From contig CALIBC010000179.1 of assembly GCA_938045615.1 (NCBI GenBank), forward strand, positions 62,001 to 126,000: DNA of 64,000 nt. The letters are read 5' to 3'. The notes under the pieces were generated by a model. That model did not search any database. It saw only the letters and a program-made list of their open reading frames with translations, and was not told the DNA's origin. The position numbers and the translations under genes are program-made. Shown piece by piece: positions 42,593 through 51,378 of the stretch (positions are counted from its first letter, which is position 1; every line of letters begins with the position of its first letter). Source of the stretch: an uncultured Clostridia bacterium (GTDB lineage: Bacteria > Bacillota > Clostridia > Peptostreptococcales > Anaerovoracaceae).

Positions 42593-43843
42593 TCATTGTA
42601 CTTTCGCATCCGAGCCGCCGCGTGCTTGTTCCGCCGCTTTCAGCGGCTGAGGTTTTCGTTTTTTCATGTAGTGGTGGATAGCGATGTAAGAGGCTATCGG
42701 AATTGCGAGAACGATGGCTATGGAGCCGGTAAGAAACCTTGCGGTTTCAAAGAAAGTGTTGTATCTGAGTATCGTTCTGAAAGCGATTCCGTTTCTGAGC
42801 GATAAAATAAAATTGGGCAGGCATGCGGCTATGTTGGTGAAAAACATCAATGCCGTCATGGTACCTATTAGGTCATCACCGACGGCTCGGCAGGAAGCGA
42901 TGAAATCCTTTCTCTCGGGGGCGATGGCGGTTGCCGAAATACGGTCTACCGTCATAACTATCGTGACCACTACATCCATGACGGCGCCGAGGCTGCCAAC
43001 GAGGATCTCGGACAGGAATATGAAGGTAGCATCTCGCTGTGAATACGGCATGGTAAGATAGTCCATGAAGTCGTAGTCTATTTTGCCTCCGAAATTTATG
43101 ACAAGGGCTGAAAGAAGCATGGTTATCAGGACCGTTATCACGGTGCCGAAAAATGAAAGATAAGTTCTTATATTTTTCCCGTACATGAAAAACAGGAGCA
43201 TGGCGGTAAAGAATATGCTCATCGGTATGGTGGTGAAGAGGATATTTGTACCTTTGGAGTGCAGAATGAGCACCACGTAGAAAGCACCCATGTTAAGCAG
43301 CAGACTGAATATGGTGAGTAAACCGTGACTGCCTCCCACCAAAAGAAACAGCCCGAAAAGAACCGCAAGAGCCATCACCACAAAAGTGTCGCGTTTGGCT
43401 CCCGCAACGGAGCCTGTCAGTGCGTACGCCTTACCGCCGTCGAAACTTTTCTGCGCCGTACTGCCGTTTGAAAGCTTTGCAGATGCGGTGTCTTTGTGGC
43501 GATCCGAATCCACGTATGAGAGATTGTCAACAAAAATTTTGTCGCCTTTTGAGTATCCGGTGGTGTAGACCCGAGATTTTTCGTATTTGTTCGTCAGATG
43601 AACCCGGTGCCCCTTATGTTTTCCGTTGACAAGTTGAGCCTCAATATCCTGGCGGATGTATTTTTCCCTGTATGTGTGATCGCCGTCATCGTTTTCCTTT
43701 ACCTTGTAAATGCGTTCAGTCACAGAAGTGATCTTGCAGATATCCTTGCTGTACATAAAGGAATTGTTTTCCATGAAGATGAAGACGAGCAGGAGAAAAA
43801 CGGCAAATATCGTTATTTTTGTCAGCGCCAATTTTTTTTTCAT
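42593..43843 (-). CDS. YibE/F family membrane protein
   Basis: A 416-residue membrane protein of the YibE/F family (PF07907). A first helix (residues 8-24) is followed by an extracytoplasmic beta-rich part (about 30-140; 'GHRVHLTNKYEKSRVYTTGYSKGD'), as in YibE-type proteins, then seven or more helices with 'LVGSLGAVMDVVVTIVMTVDRI' and 'AVGDDLIGTMTALMFFTN', the family hallmarks. Function is unknown. It forms an operon with the shorter YibF-like gene. It is divergent from the metY-like gene, 90 bp away. Confidence 0.85.
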   Translation of the reverse strand: MKKKLALTKITIFAVFLLLVFIFMENNSFMYSKDICKITSVTERIYKVKENDDGDHTYREKYIRQDIEAQLVNGKHKGHRVHLTNKYEKSRVYTTGYSKGDKIFVDNLSYVDSDRHKDTASAKLSNGSTAQKSFDGGKAYALTGSVAGAKRDTFVVMALAVLFGLFLLVGGSHGLLTIFSLLLNMGAFYVVLILHSKGTNILFTTIPMSIFFTAMLLFFMYGKNIRTYLSFFGTVITVLITMLLSALVINFGGKIDYDFMDYLTMPYSQRDATFIFLSEILVGSLGAVMDVVVTIVMTVDRISATAIAPERKDFIASCRAVGDDLIGTMTALMFFTNIAACLPNFILSLRNGIAFRTILRYNTFFETARFLTGSIAIVLAIPIASYIAIHHYMKKRKPQPLKAAEQARGGSDAKVQ

Positions 43844-43932
43844 TTTCTCATTATACTACTCACTTTTGGTGTTTGCAATCAAGCCCATGAGGTATAAAAT
43901 TTAGAAACAGAAAATCAGGAGGAATTTTATCT

Positions 43933-45201
43933 ATGAGACAGGACACAAAGTGCATACACGCAGGATATGAACCCAAGAACGGAGAGCCGAGAATGATGCC
44001 GATCATACAGAGCACGACGTTTAAATATGATTCGAGCGAGCATATGGGGAAGTTGTTTGATCTTGCCGAAACAGGCTATTTTTATACGCGACTGCAGAAT
44101 CCGACAAACGACATGGTTGCGGCAAAGATCGCGGCACTTGAGGGAGGAACGGCGGCGATGCTCACATCTTCGGGACAGGCGGCTTCTTTCTTTTCGGTAT
44201 TCAACCTCGCCGAAGAGGGAGATCACGTGGTTGCTTCGTCTGCGTTGTATGGCGGCACGTTCAATCTTTTTGATGTCACGATGAGGAAGATGGGAATCGA
44301 TTTTACATTTGTTGATCCGGATTGCAGTGCTGAAGAACTTGAGAAAGCATTCAGAAGCAACACAAAACTGGTGTTTGGGGAAACGTTGTCGAACCCGTCC
44401 CTGACGGTACTTGACATAGAAAAATTTGCGGGCGCAGCGCATGAGCACGGTGTACCTCTCATAGTTGACAATACCTTTCCGACGCCGATAAACTGCAGAC
44501 CTTTTGAGTGGGGTGCGGATATAGTTATTCACTCAACGAGCAAGTATATGGATGGTCATGATGCAGGCGTTGGCGGAGTGATCGTCGACAGCGGCAATTT
44601 CGACTGGATGGCGCACAAAGAAAAATTTCCGGGACTTTGTACTCCCGATGATTCATATCATGGTATAATATATGCGGAAACTTTTGGAAAAGAGGGAGCC
44701 TTTATCACCAAGGCGACGGCTCACCTTATGAGAGATTTGGGATCGATACAGTCGCCGATGAATGCGTTTTACCTTAATTTGGGTCTAGAAACATTGGCGC
44801 TTCGCATTGAGAGACATTGCGCAAATGCACAGAAAGTGGCGGAATTTCTTGAAAAGCATCCTAAAATTTCATGGATTAACTATCCGGGACTTGAGGGCAA
44901 CAAGTACCACGAGCTCGCCAAGAAATATCTTCCCGGCGGAAGCTGCGGCGTGGTTGCTTTTGGCCTGAAAGACGGCCGTGAAGGTGCGGAGAAATTTATG
45001 TCAAGGCTTAAGCTTGCGATGATCGCAACACACGTTGCCGATGCGCGTACCTGTGTGCTACATCCCGCAAATTCGACGCACAAACAACTTTCCGATGATG
45101 AACTTCAGGCAGCCGGCGTGACGCCGGATCTGATTCGTTTTTCCGTCGGCATAGAAAATGTGGACGACATATTGGAAGATCTGAAACAGGCGCTTAAATA
45201 A
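43933..45201 (+). CDS. metY: O-acetylhomoserine sulfhydrylase-type PLP enzyme
   Basis: A 422-residue Cys/Met-metabolism PLP enzyme (PF01053). The start 'DTKCIHAGYEPKNGEPRMMPIIQSTTFKYDS' and 'FYTRLQNPTNDMVAAKIAALEGG' are typical of O-acetylhomoserine aminocarboxypropyltransferases. The PLP Lys is in 'IHSTSKYMDGH', the phosphate-binding loop is 'TSSGQAA', and 'SNPSLTVLDIEKFA' and 'HPANSTHKQL' are further family blocks. Sulfide plus O-acetylhomoserine to homocysteine is the expected reaction; methionine gamma-lyase activity cannot be ruled out from sequence. AGGAGG precedes the ATG. The last nine codons and stop are duplicated just downstream. Confidence 0.88.
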   Translation: MRQDTKCIHAGYEPKNGEPRMMPIIQSTTFKYDSSEHMGKLFDLAETGYFYTRLQNPTNDMVAAKIAALEGGTAAMLTSSGQAASFFSVFNLAEEGDHVVASSALYGGTFNLFDVTMRKMGIDFTFVDPDCSAEELEKAFRSNTKLVFGETLSNPSLTVLDIEKFAGAAHEHGVPLIVDNTFPTPINCRPFEWGADIVIHSTSKYMDGHDAGVGGVIVDSGNFDWMAHKEKFPGLCTPDDSYHGIIYAETFGKEGAFITKATAHLMRDLGSIQSPMNAFYLNLGLETLALRIERHCANAQKVAEFLEKHPKISWINYPGLEGNKYHELAKKYLPGGSCGVVAFGLKDGREGAEKFMSRLKLAMIATHVADARTCVLHPANSTHKQLSDDELQAAGVTPDLIRFSVGIENVDDILEDLKQALK

Positions 45202-45233
45202 CCGGAAGATCCGAAGCAGGCGCTGAAATAACC
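45174..45233 (+). repeat. 30-bp tandem duplication across the metY stop codon
   Basis: Copies 45174-45203 and 45204-45233, each GGAAGAT...AAATAACC. Copy 1 codes EDLKQALK-stop; copy 2, in the same frame after the stop, would code EDPKQALK-stop. The copies differ at three positions, two of them synonymous. Confidence 0.9.
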
Positions 45234-45303
45234 TGATGCCGTGGAGCACGTGGTTCGATGTCGGGCTTCCAACCAAACTTGGATATATCTGCAAGGAGGA
45301 AAC

Positions 45304-46533
45304 ATGGGAACTGTTGAAATAATATTGCTTTTATTGATAGTGGTTTTGATATGCGTATCGGTGTTTATTTTGAGCCGGTTTATGAGTTTAAATCGGGAGA
45401 TCAACGAATACCGGTCAGAAACCGGAAAAGAAATAAAAGAATCTTTCAACAGTTTTTCCAACATACTTTACAATGCGCAGAAAAATGCGACTGATGCGCA
45501 GAACAAGAGCCTCGAGGAAATCGGAAATCGTTTTGACAGAATGCAGGACGACAACAATCGCCGTCTGGAGCAGATGAGAAATACGGTGGACGAGAAACTT
45601 CAGAAAACACTTGAAGAGCGCATAGGTCAATCTTTCAGGATCGTAAATCAGAGCCTCGTCAAAGTGACGGAAGGCATCGGCGAGATGCAGTCTATCGCAA
45701 GCGGAGTTGGGGATCTTAAAAAAGTTCTTTCAAACGTAAAGACGAGAGGCGTTTTGGGAGAAATACAGCTCGGTGCCATTTTGGACGAGATCCTGCCGCG
45801 TGAACAATACGGGCAGAATGTGAACACGACGGGGGAAGCCGGAAATGTTGTGGAGTTTGCCGTGAAATTACCGGGCACAGGTGAAGAACCGGTATGGCTA
45901 CCCATAGATGCGAAATTTCCGGGGGACACTTATCAGAAACTGCTGGACGCCTATGAAACGGGAGATGCAAAACTTGTAAATGCCGCGAAAAAAGAGCTGG
46001 TGGCGGTAATAAAGAAAGAAGCAAAGGATATAAATGAAAAGTATGTGAGCCCGCCGAAAACGACGAATTTCGGTATAATGTTTTTGCCGTTTGAGGGACT
46101 TTATGCGGAGGTTATAAGACTTGGGATGGTAGAAGTTCTTCAGAGAGAGTACCGTGTCAACATTGCGGGGCCTACCACCGTTGCGGCCATGCTCAACAGC
46201 CTGCAGATGGGCTTCAGAACCCTTGCGATACAGAAACGTTCGGATGAAGTGTGGAAAGTGTTGGGGAACGTGAAACGCGAGTTTGAAAAATTTGGAAACG
46301 AGCTTGAAAAGGCAAAAAAGAATATCTTGCAGGCAAACAAGAATCTGGACAATTTGCTCGGCACAAGAAGCAACAAAGTCCTCAGCAGTCTGAAAAAAGT
46401 CGAAAAGCTTCCGGAGACCGAACAAGATGGGTTTGACGTTGCCGCAGGCGGAGACGTCAATATAAGAGAACCGGAAATGAGACATACCGGCGCCCCGTAT
46501 GTGGAAGATCCTGAAAGTGAGATGGTGGAATGA
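45304..46533 (+). CDS. rmuC: DNA recombination protein RmuC
   Basis: A 409-residue protein of the RmuC family, thought to limit inversions at short repeats through a nuclease-like domain. Residues 4-25 form a single membrane helix. Residues about 30-130 are coiled coil ('NREINEYRSETGKEIKES', 'EEIGNRFDRMQDDNNRRLEQ'). The RmuC domain follows: 'GVLGEIQLGAILDEILPREQYGQN', 'PIDAKFPGDTYQKLLDAYETGD', 'NFGIMFLPFEGLYAEVIRLG', 'GPTTVAAMLNSLQMGFRTLAIQK'. ATG 45304 follows AAGGAGG. It overlaps the next gene by 4 bp. Confidence 0.94.
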   Translation: MGTVEIILLLLIVVLICVSVFILSRFMSLNREINEYRSETGKEIKESFNSFSNILYNAQKNATDAQNKSLEEIGNRFDRMQDDNNRRLEQMRNTVDEKLQKTLEERIGQSFRIVNQSLVKVTEGIGEMQSIASGVGDLKKVLSNVKTRGVLGEIQLGAILDEILPREQYGQNVNTTGEAGNVVEFAVKLPGTGEEPVWLPIDAKFPGDTYQKLLDAYETGDAKLVNAAKKELVAVIKKEAKDINEKYVSPPKTTNFGIMFLPFEGLYAEVIRLGMVEVLQREYRVNIAGPTTVAAMLNSLQMGFRTLAIQKRSDEVWKVLGNVKREFEKFGNELEKAKKNILQANKNLDNLLGTRSNKVLSSLKKVEKLPETEQDGFDVAAGGDVNIREPEMRHTGAPYVEDPESEMVE

Positions 46534-47228
46534 GCATATTTGCCATAGGAGATCTGCATTTAGGATTTGATCCCCGAATAGAAAAACCTATGGATGTTTT
46601 CGGCAAAGAGTGGGAGGATCATCCCGCAAGGCTTAGGGAAAACTGGCTCAATACCGTAGAAGATGGAGACACTGTGATTCTTGCAGGCGACATATCGTGG
46701 GGCTTACGAATGGAAGAAGCCATGCTTGATTTTCAGTGGATACATGAACTCACGGGAAAGAAAGTAATAACCAAGGGAAATCATGATCTTTGGTGGCATT
46801 CGATTAACAGGATGAACACCCTTTTTGAGGATATAACATTTCTCCAAAATCACTGCTATAAAGTTGATGAAACAACCGCAATCTGCGGGACACGCGGCTG
46901 GATTTGCCCCGGAACTGATGGCTTTGACGGGCATGACAAAAAAATTTATGAAAGGGAGCTGATCAGACTGCGCTTTTCTCTGGAAGAAGCCAAGAGCTCG
47001 GGGGCCGGGGACATTATAGTGTCTCTACACTATCCTCCCACAAATGACAAGCATATACCGTCGGGATTCACTGAAATGATGGAGGAGTACGGAGTAAGAA
47101 CCTGCATATATGGACATCTTCACGGAAAAGAAATTTTTAAAAAGGGATATCAGGGGACGATGAACGGGATCAAGTACAGGCTGGTTTCTCTGGATTATAT
47201 GGAATGCGAATTAAAAAAGCTCAGATGA
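46530..47228 (+). CDS. Metallophosphoesterase (intact calcineurin-like fold)
   Basis: A 232-residue cytoplasmic phosphoesterase with all metal motifs present: 'GDLHLGFD', 'LAGDISWG', 'TKGNHDLWW', 'SLHYPP' and 'YGHLHGKE'. It belongs to the COG1768-like group. Substrate unknown. The gene is translationally coupled to rmuC (ATGA overlap), which could suggest a nucleic-acid-related role, although only by context. It is a useful contrast to the degenerate homologue at 26553. Confidence 0.88.
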   Translation: MSIFAIGDLHLGFDPRIEKPMDVFGKEWEDHPARLRENWLNTVEDGDTVILAGDISWGLRMEEAMLDFQWIHELTGKKVITKGNHDLWWHSINRMNTLFEDITFLQNHCYKVDETTAICGTRGWICPGTDGFDGHDKKIYERELIRLRFSLEEAKSSGAGDIIVSLHYPPTNDKHIPSGFTEMMEEYGVRTCIYGHLHGKEIFKKGYQGTMNGIKYRLVSLDYMECELKKLR

Positions 47229-47297
47229 CCGTTCCGGCTACGATATTGTATCCCGCAGACTTGCTCGGGGCGGATCAAGGAGAAAAGGAGGCATTAT

Positions 47298-48488
47298 ATG
47301 AGACGGGCGATTTTGATTGTCGCCGACAGCATGGGTGTAGGAGCCGAACCGGATGCGGAAAAATACGGGGATCTGGGATCCAACACTTTGCTTCATGCGG
47401 CGGTGAACACACCGGGGTTTTCTATTCCAAATTTAAGCGAATTGGGTCTTGCCAATATTTTTGACACCGTAGCAATCCCGGAATGGAAATATGCAGTTTG
47501 CGAGGATACAATACGTGGGGCATTCGGCAAAATGCGTGAACTGTCGGCGGGAAAGGATACCACGACGGGACATTGGGAAATTGCAGGAATAGAGACGAAG
47601 ATCCCTTTTAAAACTTATCCGGATGGTTTTCCAAAAGAATTTATCAAGGCTTTTGAGGAAAAAATCGGGACGGAGGTAATAGGAAACTACCCGGTATCGG
47701 GAACTGAAATAATAGAAAAACTCGGGCCGATCCACGAAAGCACCGGAAAGCCAATAGTATACACATCGGCAGACAGCGTGTTTCAGATAGCCGCAAACAC
47801 AGAAGTGATACCGCTTGAAAAACTTTATGAGATCTGCGAAGTCGCAAGGAAAATGCTCGTGGGGAAATGGGCATGCGGCAGGGTAATAGCAAGACCGTAC
47901 GAAATGAAGAACGGAAAACGTGTGAGGACATCGGATAGGCGCGATTATTCCGTGACGCCGCCTGAGGACACATTGTTGGATAAAGTGAGCGGCGCAGGAC
48001 AGGTTGTATATGCCGTCGGGAAGATACATGACATTTTTAACGGTAGGGGGTGCACTGAATCGGTGCATACCGACGGAAACATGGATGGGATCGATAAGAC
48101 GATAGAAGCCATGGGGAAAGAATTTGAAGGTCTTATATTTACGAATTTGGTCGACTTCGATTCATTGTACGGACACCGAAGAGATCCGGAAGGTTACGGA
48201 AGAGCGATAATGGATTTCGACATGCGACTGCCTGAAATAATCAAAGCAATGAAAGACGAGGATCTCCTGATTATAACCGCAGACCATGGTAACGACCCGG
48301 TGCATGCCGGATTTGATCACACAAGGGAGTATGTGCCTCTGCTTGTGTACGGTATGAGTGTAAAGCCCGGAGTGAATTTGGGTACCAGAAAGACCTTCGC
48401 CGACTGCGGCAGGACGATCGCAGACTACCTGAGGGTTCCCGGGACAGCAATAGGGACCGGTTTTTTGAAAGATATTATCCGGGATTGA
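47298..48488 (+). CDS. deoB: Phosphopentomutase
   Basis: A 396-residue alkaline-phosphatase-superfamily mutase that interconverts (deoxy)ribose-1-phosphate and -5-phosphate. Metal and phospho-acceptor motifs are 'ILIVADSMGVGAEPDAEKYGD', 'GKDTTTGHWEIAG' (acceptor Thr), 'NLVDFDSLYGHRRDPEGYGRAI', 'ITADHGNDP' and 'DHTREYVPLLVYG'. It sits directly before pyrimidine-nucleoside phosphorylase, the classic nucleoside salvage pair. AAAAGGAGG precedes the ATG. Confidence 0.97.
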   Translation: MRRAILIVADSMGVGAEPDAEKYGDLGSNTLLHAAVNTPGFSIPNLSELGLANIFDTVAIPEWKYAVCEDTIRGAFGKMRELSAGKDTTTGHWEIAGIETKIPFKTYPDGFPKEFIKAFEEKIGTEVIGNYPVSGTEIIEKLGPIHESTGKPIVYTSADSVFQIAANTEVIPLEKLYEICEVARKMLVGKWACGRVIARPYEMKNGKRVRTSDRRDYSVTPPEDTLLDKVSGAGQVVYAVGKIHDIFNGRGCTESVHTDGNMDGIDKTIEAMGKEFEGLIFTNLVDFDSLYGHRRDPEGYGRAIMDFDMRLPEIIKAMKDEDLLIITADHGNDPVHAGFDHTREYVPLLVYGMSVKPGVNLGTRKTFADCGRTIADYLRVPGTAIGTGFLKDIIRD

Positions 48489-48498
48489 GAGGTGCCTT

Positions 48499-49803
48499 AT
48501 GGATATGCGTGAGATTATTGCGATAAAGCGCGACGGCGGGGTTTTGACACCGTCGGAACTTAAGTTTTTTGTGCAGGGATACGTTTCGGGGGAGGTTCCG
48601 GATTACCAGGCAGCGGCACTTCTTATGGCTATATATTTCCGAAAACTGAATGCGACCGAAACCGCCGAGCTGACCAACCTGATGCGCTATTCGGGCGATA
48701 CGGTGGACTTGTCGGCGATACCGGGAATTAAGGTGGATAAGCATTCTACCGGCGGAGTGGGGGACAAAACCACTCTGATAGTAACACCTTTGGTTGCCGC
48801 ATGCGGCGTGCCGGTGGCCAAGATGAGCGGAAGAGGTCTTGGCTTTACAGGTGGAACCATAGACAAACTTGAGTCTATTCCGGGGTTTAAAACCGAACTC
48901 GCGCCGGAGGATTTCCTGAAACAGGTGAAGACGATCGGGATTTCCTTGATAGGTCAGTCCGGTCACATAACGCCGGCGGACAAAAAACTTTACGCATTGC
49001 GCGATGTTACCGGAACCGTGGGCGACAAGAGCCTGATTGCGGCATCCGTGATGAGTAAAAAACTTGCAGCAGGAAGTGATGCCATAGTATTGGATGTGAA
49101 GTGCGGCGTCGGGTCATTTATGAAAAACTTTGCCGATGCTAAGGAACTTGCAGAGATCATGATAAGTATAGGCAAATCCGCGGGACGGGAAACTGCGGCT
49201 TTGATCTCCGATATGAGCCGCCCACTTGGAAAGTCGGTGGGAAACGCTTTGGAAGTCATAGAGGCGATAGACGTGCTCAAGGGCAAAGGACCTTCCGACA
49301 TAGAAGAACTGTCGCTTAACCTCGCCGGAGTCATGATCTGTTTGGGCGGAAAATCCGCTGATGTAGATGAGGGCGTGGCGATGGCAAAAAAGGCTTTGAT
49401 CAGCGGAAGAGGTCTTGAAAAGTTTGCCGAGCTCATAGAAGCCCAATGCGGAAATCCAAAGGTATGCGCCGATACTTCTCTTTTGGAATGCGGTCGCGTT
49501 TTGGAAACCGTCACAGCTACAAAGCGCGGGTATGTGGGGGAAATAGACGGCGCGGCGGTCGGAATGGCATCAATGCACGCCGGCGCAGGACGTCAGAAGA
49601 AAAACGATCCGATAGATTTCAGCGCAGGAATTGTGCTTGAGAAAAAAGTCGGTGACTTTGTGAACATCGGCGACAAGCTGGCGACTATACACGGTTCATC
49701 CACGGAAAAAATAAAAAAAGCCGCTGCGGAAGTCGAAAAAGCTTACCGTATAGACGGGGAAAAACCAAAACCCGTCAAACTCATACATGAACTGATCCGT
49801 TAA
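48499..49803 (+). CDS. pdp: Pyrimidine-nucleoside phosphorylase
   Basis: A 434-residue enzyme that splits uridine, thymidine and deoxyuridine with phosphate. Motifs include 'YQAAALLMAIYFRKLNATE', 'KHSTGGVGDKTTLIVTP' (phosphate site), the signature 'SGRGLGFTGGTIDKLESIPGF', 'KKLAAGSDAIVLDVKCGVGSFMK' and the C-terminal 'HAGAGRQKKNDPID'. Length suits Pdp (thymidine phosphorylase DeoA is similar). It follows deoB by 10 bp, and a strong terminator follows it. Confidence 0.96.
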   Translation: MDMREIIAIKRDGGVLTPSELKFFVQGYVSGEVPDYQAAALLMAIYFRKLNATETAELTNLMRYSGDTVDLSAIPGIKVDKHSTGGVGDKTTLIVTPLVAACGVPVAKMSGRGLGFTGGTIDKLESIPGFKTELAPEDFLKQVKTIGISLIGQSGHITPADKKLYALRDVTGTVGDKSLIAASVMSKKLAAGSDAIVLDVKCGVGSFMKNFADAKELAEIMISIGKSAGRETAALISDMSRPLGKSVGNALEVIEAIDVLKGKGPSDIEELSLNLAGVMICLGGKSADVDEGVAMAKKALISGRGLEKFAELIEAQCGNPKVCADTSLLECGRVLETVTATKRGYVGEIDGAAVGMASMHAGAGRQKKNDPIDFSAGIVLEKKVGDFVNIGDKLATIHGSSTEKIKKAAAEVEKAYRIDGEKPKPVKLIHELIR

Positions 49804-49812
49804 GAACAGGTC

Positions 49813-49846
49813 AACGACTCCGTTTCGCTTGCAACGGAGTCGTTTT
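49813..49846 (+). terminator. Rho-independent terminator after pdp
   Basis: 12-bp perfect stem AACGACTCCGTT / AACGGAGTCGTT with an 8-nt loop, then TTTTCGGG. It is 10 bp after the pdp stop and directly before the pepD ribosome site. Confidence 0.88.
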
Positions 49847-49879
49847 CGGGTTAATATTGTTCACAGGGAGGAAATTTTC

Positions 49880-51325
49880 ATGAACAGATTATTCCAATAT
49901 ACAGAAGAGAATTTGCCACTTGCTATATTTGAGGACATTTCGGAGATTCCAAGGTCTTCGGGCAAGGAAGAAGCGATAAGTCGGTACCTATTTGATAGAG
50001 CCTTGAAACACGGTCTTGAGGCAAGTCGCGATAAAGCAAACAATGTAATTATAAAGAAAAAAGCAAGTCCGGGCTATGAGGGGAGCGCACCGGTCTTGTT
50101 GCAGGCGCATATGGATATGGTGTGCGAGAAGCTTCCCGACTGCGATCATGATTTTGACAAGGATCCGATCCGCCTGATAGTGGAAGATGACCTTGTGCGC
50201 GCCGACAGAACAACTTTGGGAGCCGACGACGGGATTGGCGTTGCGCTTGCGCTTGCAATACTGGAATCAGAGAATCTGGAGCACCCTCCGCTTGAGGTTT
50301 TGTTTACCGCAGAAGAAGAATCTACTTTTTTTGGGGTTGCGTCCGTGGATGGCTCCCTTATTCAGTCCCGCAGGGTGATTAATCTCGATTTCGCCGAAGA
50401 AGACCATGTGGTGGTCGGAAGCTGCGGAGGAACGGGCATGAAGGTTCGACTGCTGATTCAGCGTGAGGAGATAGTCAAAGAAAACGGTAAAGCATGGGAA
50501 ATCTCGATAACGGGCATGCACGGAGGACATTCCGGAGAAGATATAGACAAAGGGTACGGCAGCGCAAACCAGCTGATGACGAGGGTCTTGAGGCAGCTGC
50601 TGCGCCAGTTCGACATCGGACTTGTGAGCATAAAGGGAGGAACCTCAAGGCTTGCGATATCCAGGGATTGCAAGGCTGTCGTATTGACTTACGCCGATCT
50701 TCTCCCGACGCTCAAGAAGATGCATCAGATATTTATGCGCGAATACGGTGAGGTTTGCCCGGATCTTGATATAAGCGTGAGAGAAGTGGAAGCCAAGGGG
50801 CTTAAGTATTCCGGCGACACTTTCGACAGGATAATGACATTGCTGACTCTGTTCCCGGACGGAATAATGAAGATGAACGGTTCGTTCCGCGGTGTTGTAG
50901 AAAGCTCGATAAACATGGGCATAATAGATGAAAGAGACGGCCAGTTTTATATAGAGGCGGAGATCCGGGGCGGATACGGAAGCACGGTCATAGATATAGC
51001 CGACAAGGTGGCACACCTTGTGGAAGTCAAAGGCGGAACTTGGGAGAAATTTGCCGGGTACGCACCGTGGTCCTACAATCCCGATTCTGAATTGAGGGAA
51101 AAAGCGACGGAAGTGTATGAAAAATTGTATGGCGGAGAAATGAAACCGATAGTTCTCCATGCAGGGCTTGAGTGCGGTTTTCTCGGTGATATCATTCCGA
51201 ATATGGATGCCATCGCCATCGGGCCGAACTGTAAAAGTTTCCACTCACCGAATGAATGTCTTTCGATTTCATCCACCAAGCGTGTTTGGAAATATTTGAA
51301 AAAGCTTCTTGCGGAGCTTCGATAG
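49880..51325 (+). CDS. pepD: Aminoacyl-histidine dipeptidase (M20C, PepD)
   Basis: A 481-residue zinc dipeptidase. Blocks are 'FEDISEIPRSSGKEEAISRY', 'LLQAHMDMVCEK' (first zinc His and Asp), 'TTLGADDGIGVALALAILE' (bridging Asp), 'LFTAEEESTFFG' (catalytic Glu and ligand), 'HGGHSGEDIDKGYGSANQLMTR' and 'HAGLECGFLGD'. It has a broad range of dipeptides as substrate in the family and fits an amino-acid-fermenting life style. ATG 49880 has GGGAGG 8 bp upstream; the upstream ATG at 49829 has no ribosome site and overlaps the terminator hairpin. Confidence 0.95.
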   Translation: MNRLFQYTEENLPLAIFEDISEIPRSSGKEEAISRYLFDRALKHGLEASRDKANNVIIKKKASPGYEGSAPVLLQAHMDMVCEKLPDCDHDFDKDPIRLIVEDDLVRADRTTLGADDGIGVALALAILESENLEHPPLEVLFTAEEESTFFGVASVDGSLIQSRRVINLDFAEEDHVVVGSCGGTGMKVRLLIQREEIVKENGKAWEISITGMHGGHSGEDIDKGYGSANQLMTRVLRQLLRQFDIGLVSIKGGTSRLAISRDCKAVVLTYADLLPTLKKMHQIFMREYGEVCPDLDISVREVEAKGLKYSGDTFDRIMTLLTLFPDGIMKMNGSFRGVVESSINMGIIDERDGQFYIEAEIRGGYGSTVIDIADKVAHLVEVKGGTWEKFAGYAPWSYNPDSELREKATEVYEKLYGGEMKPIVLHAGLECGFLGDIIPNMDAIAIGPNCKSFHSPNECLSISSTKRVWKYLKKLLAELR

Positions 51326-51378
51326 TGTGTTCGGATAAAAATGTGTCGTTCACGGCATGTGTACAGGGAAAAAAGATT

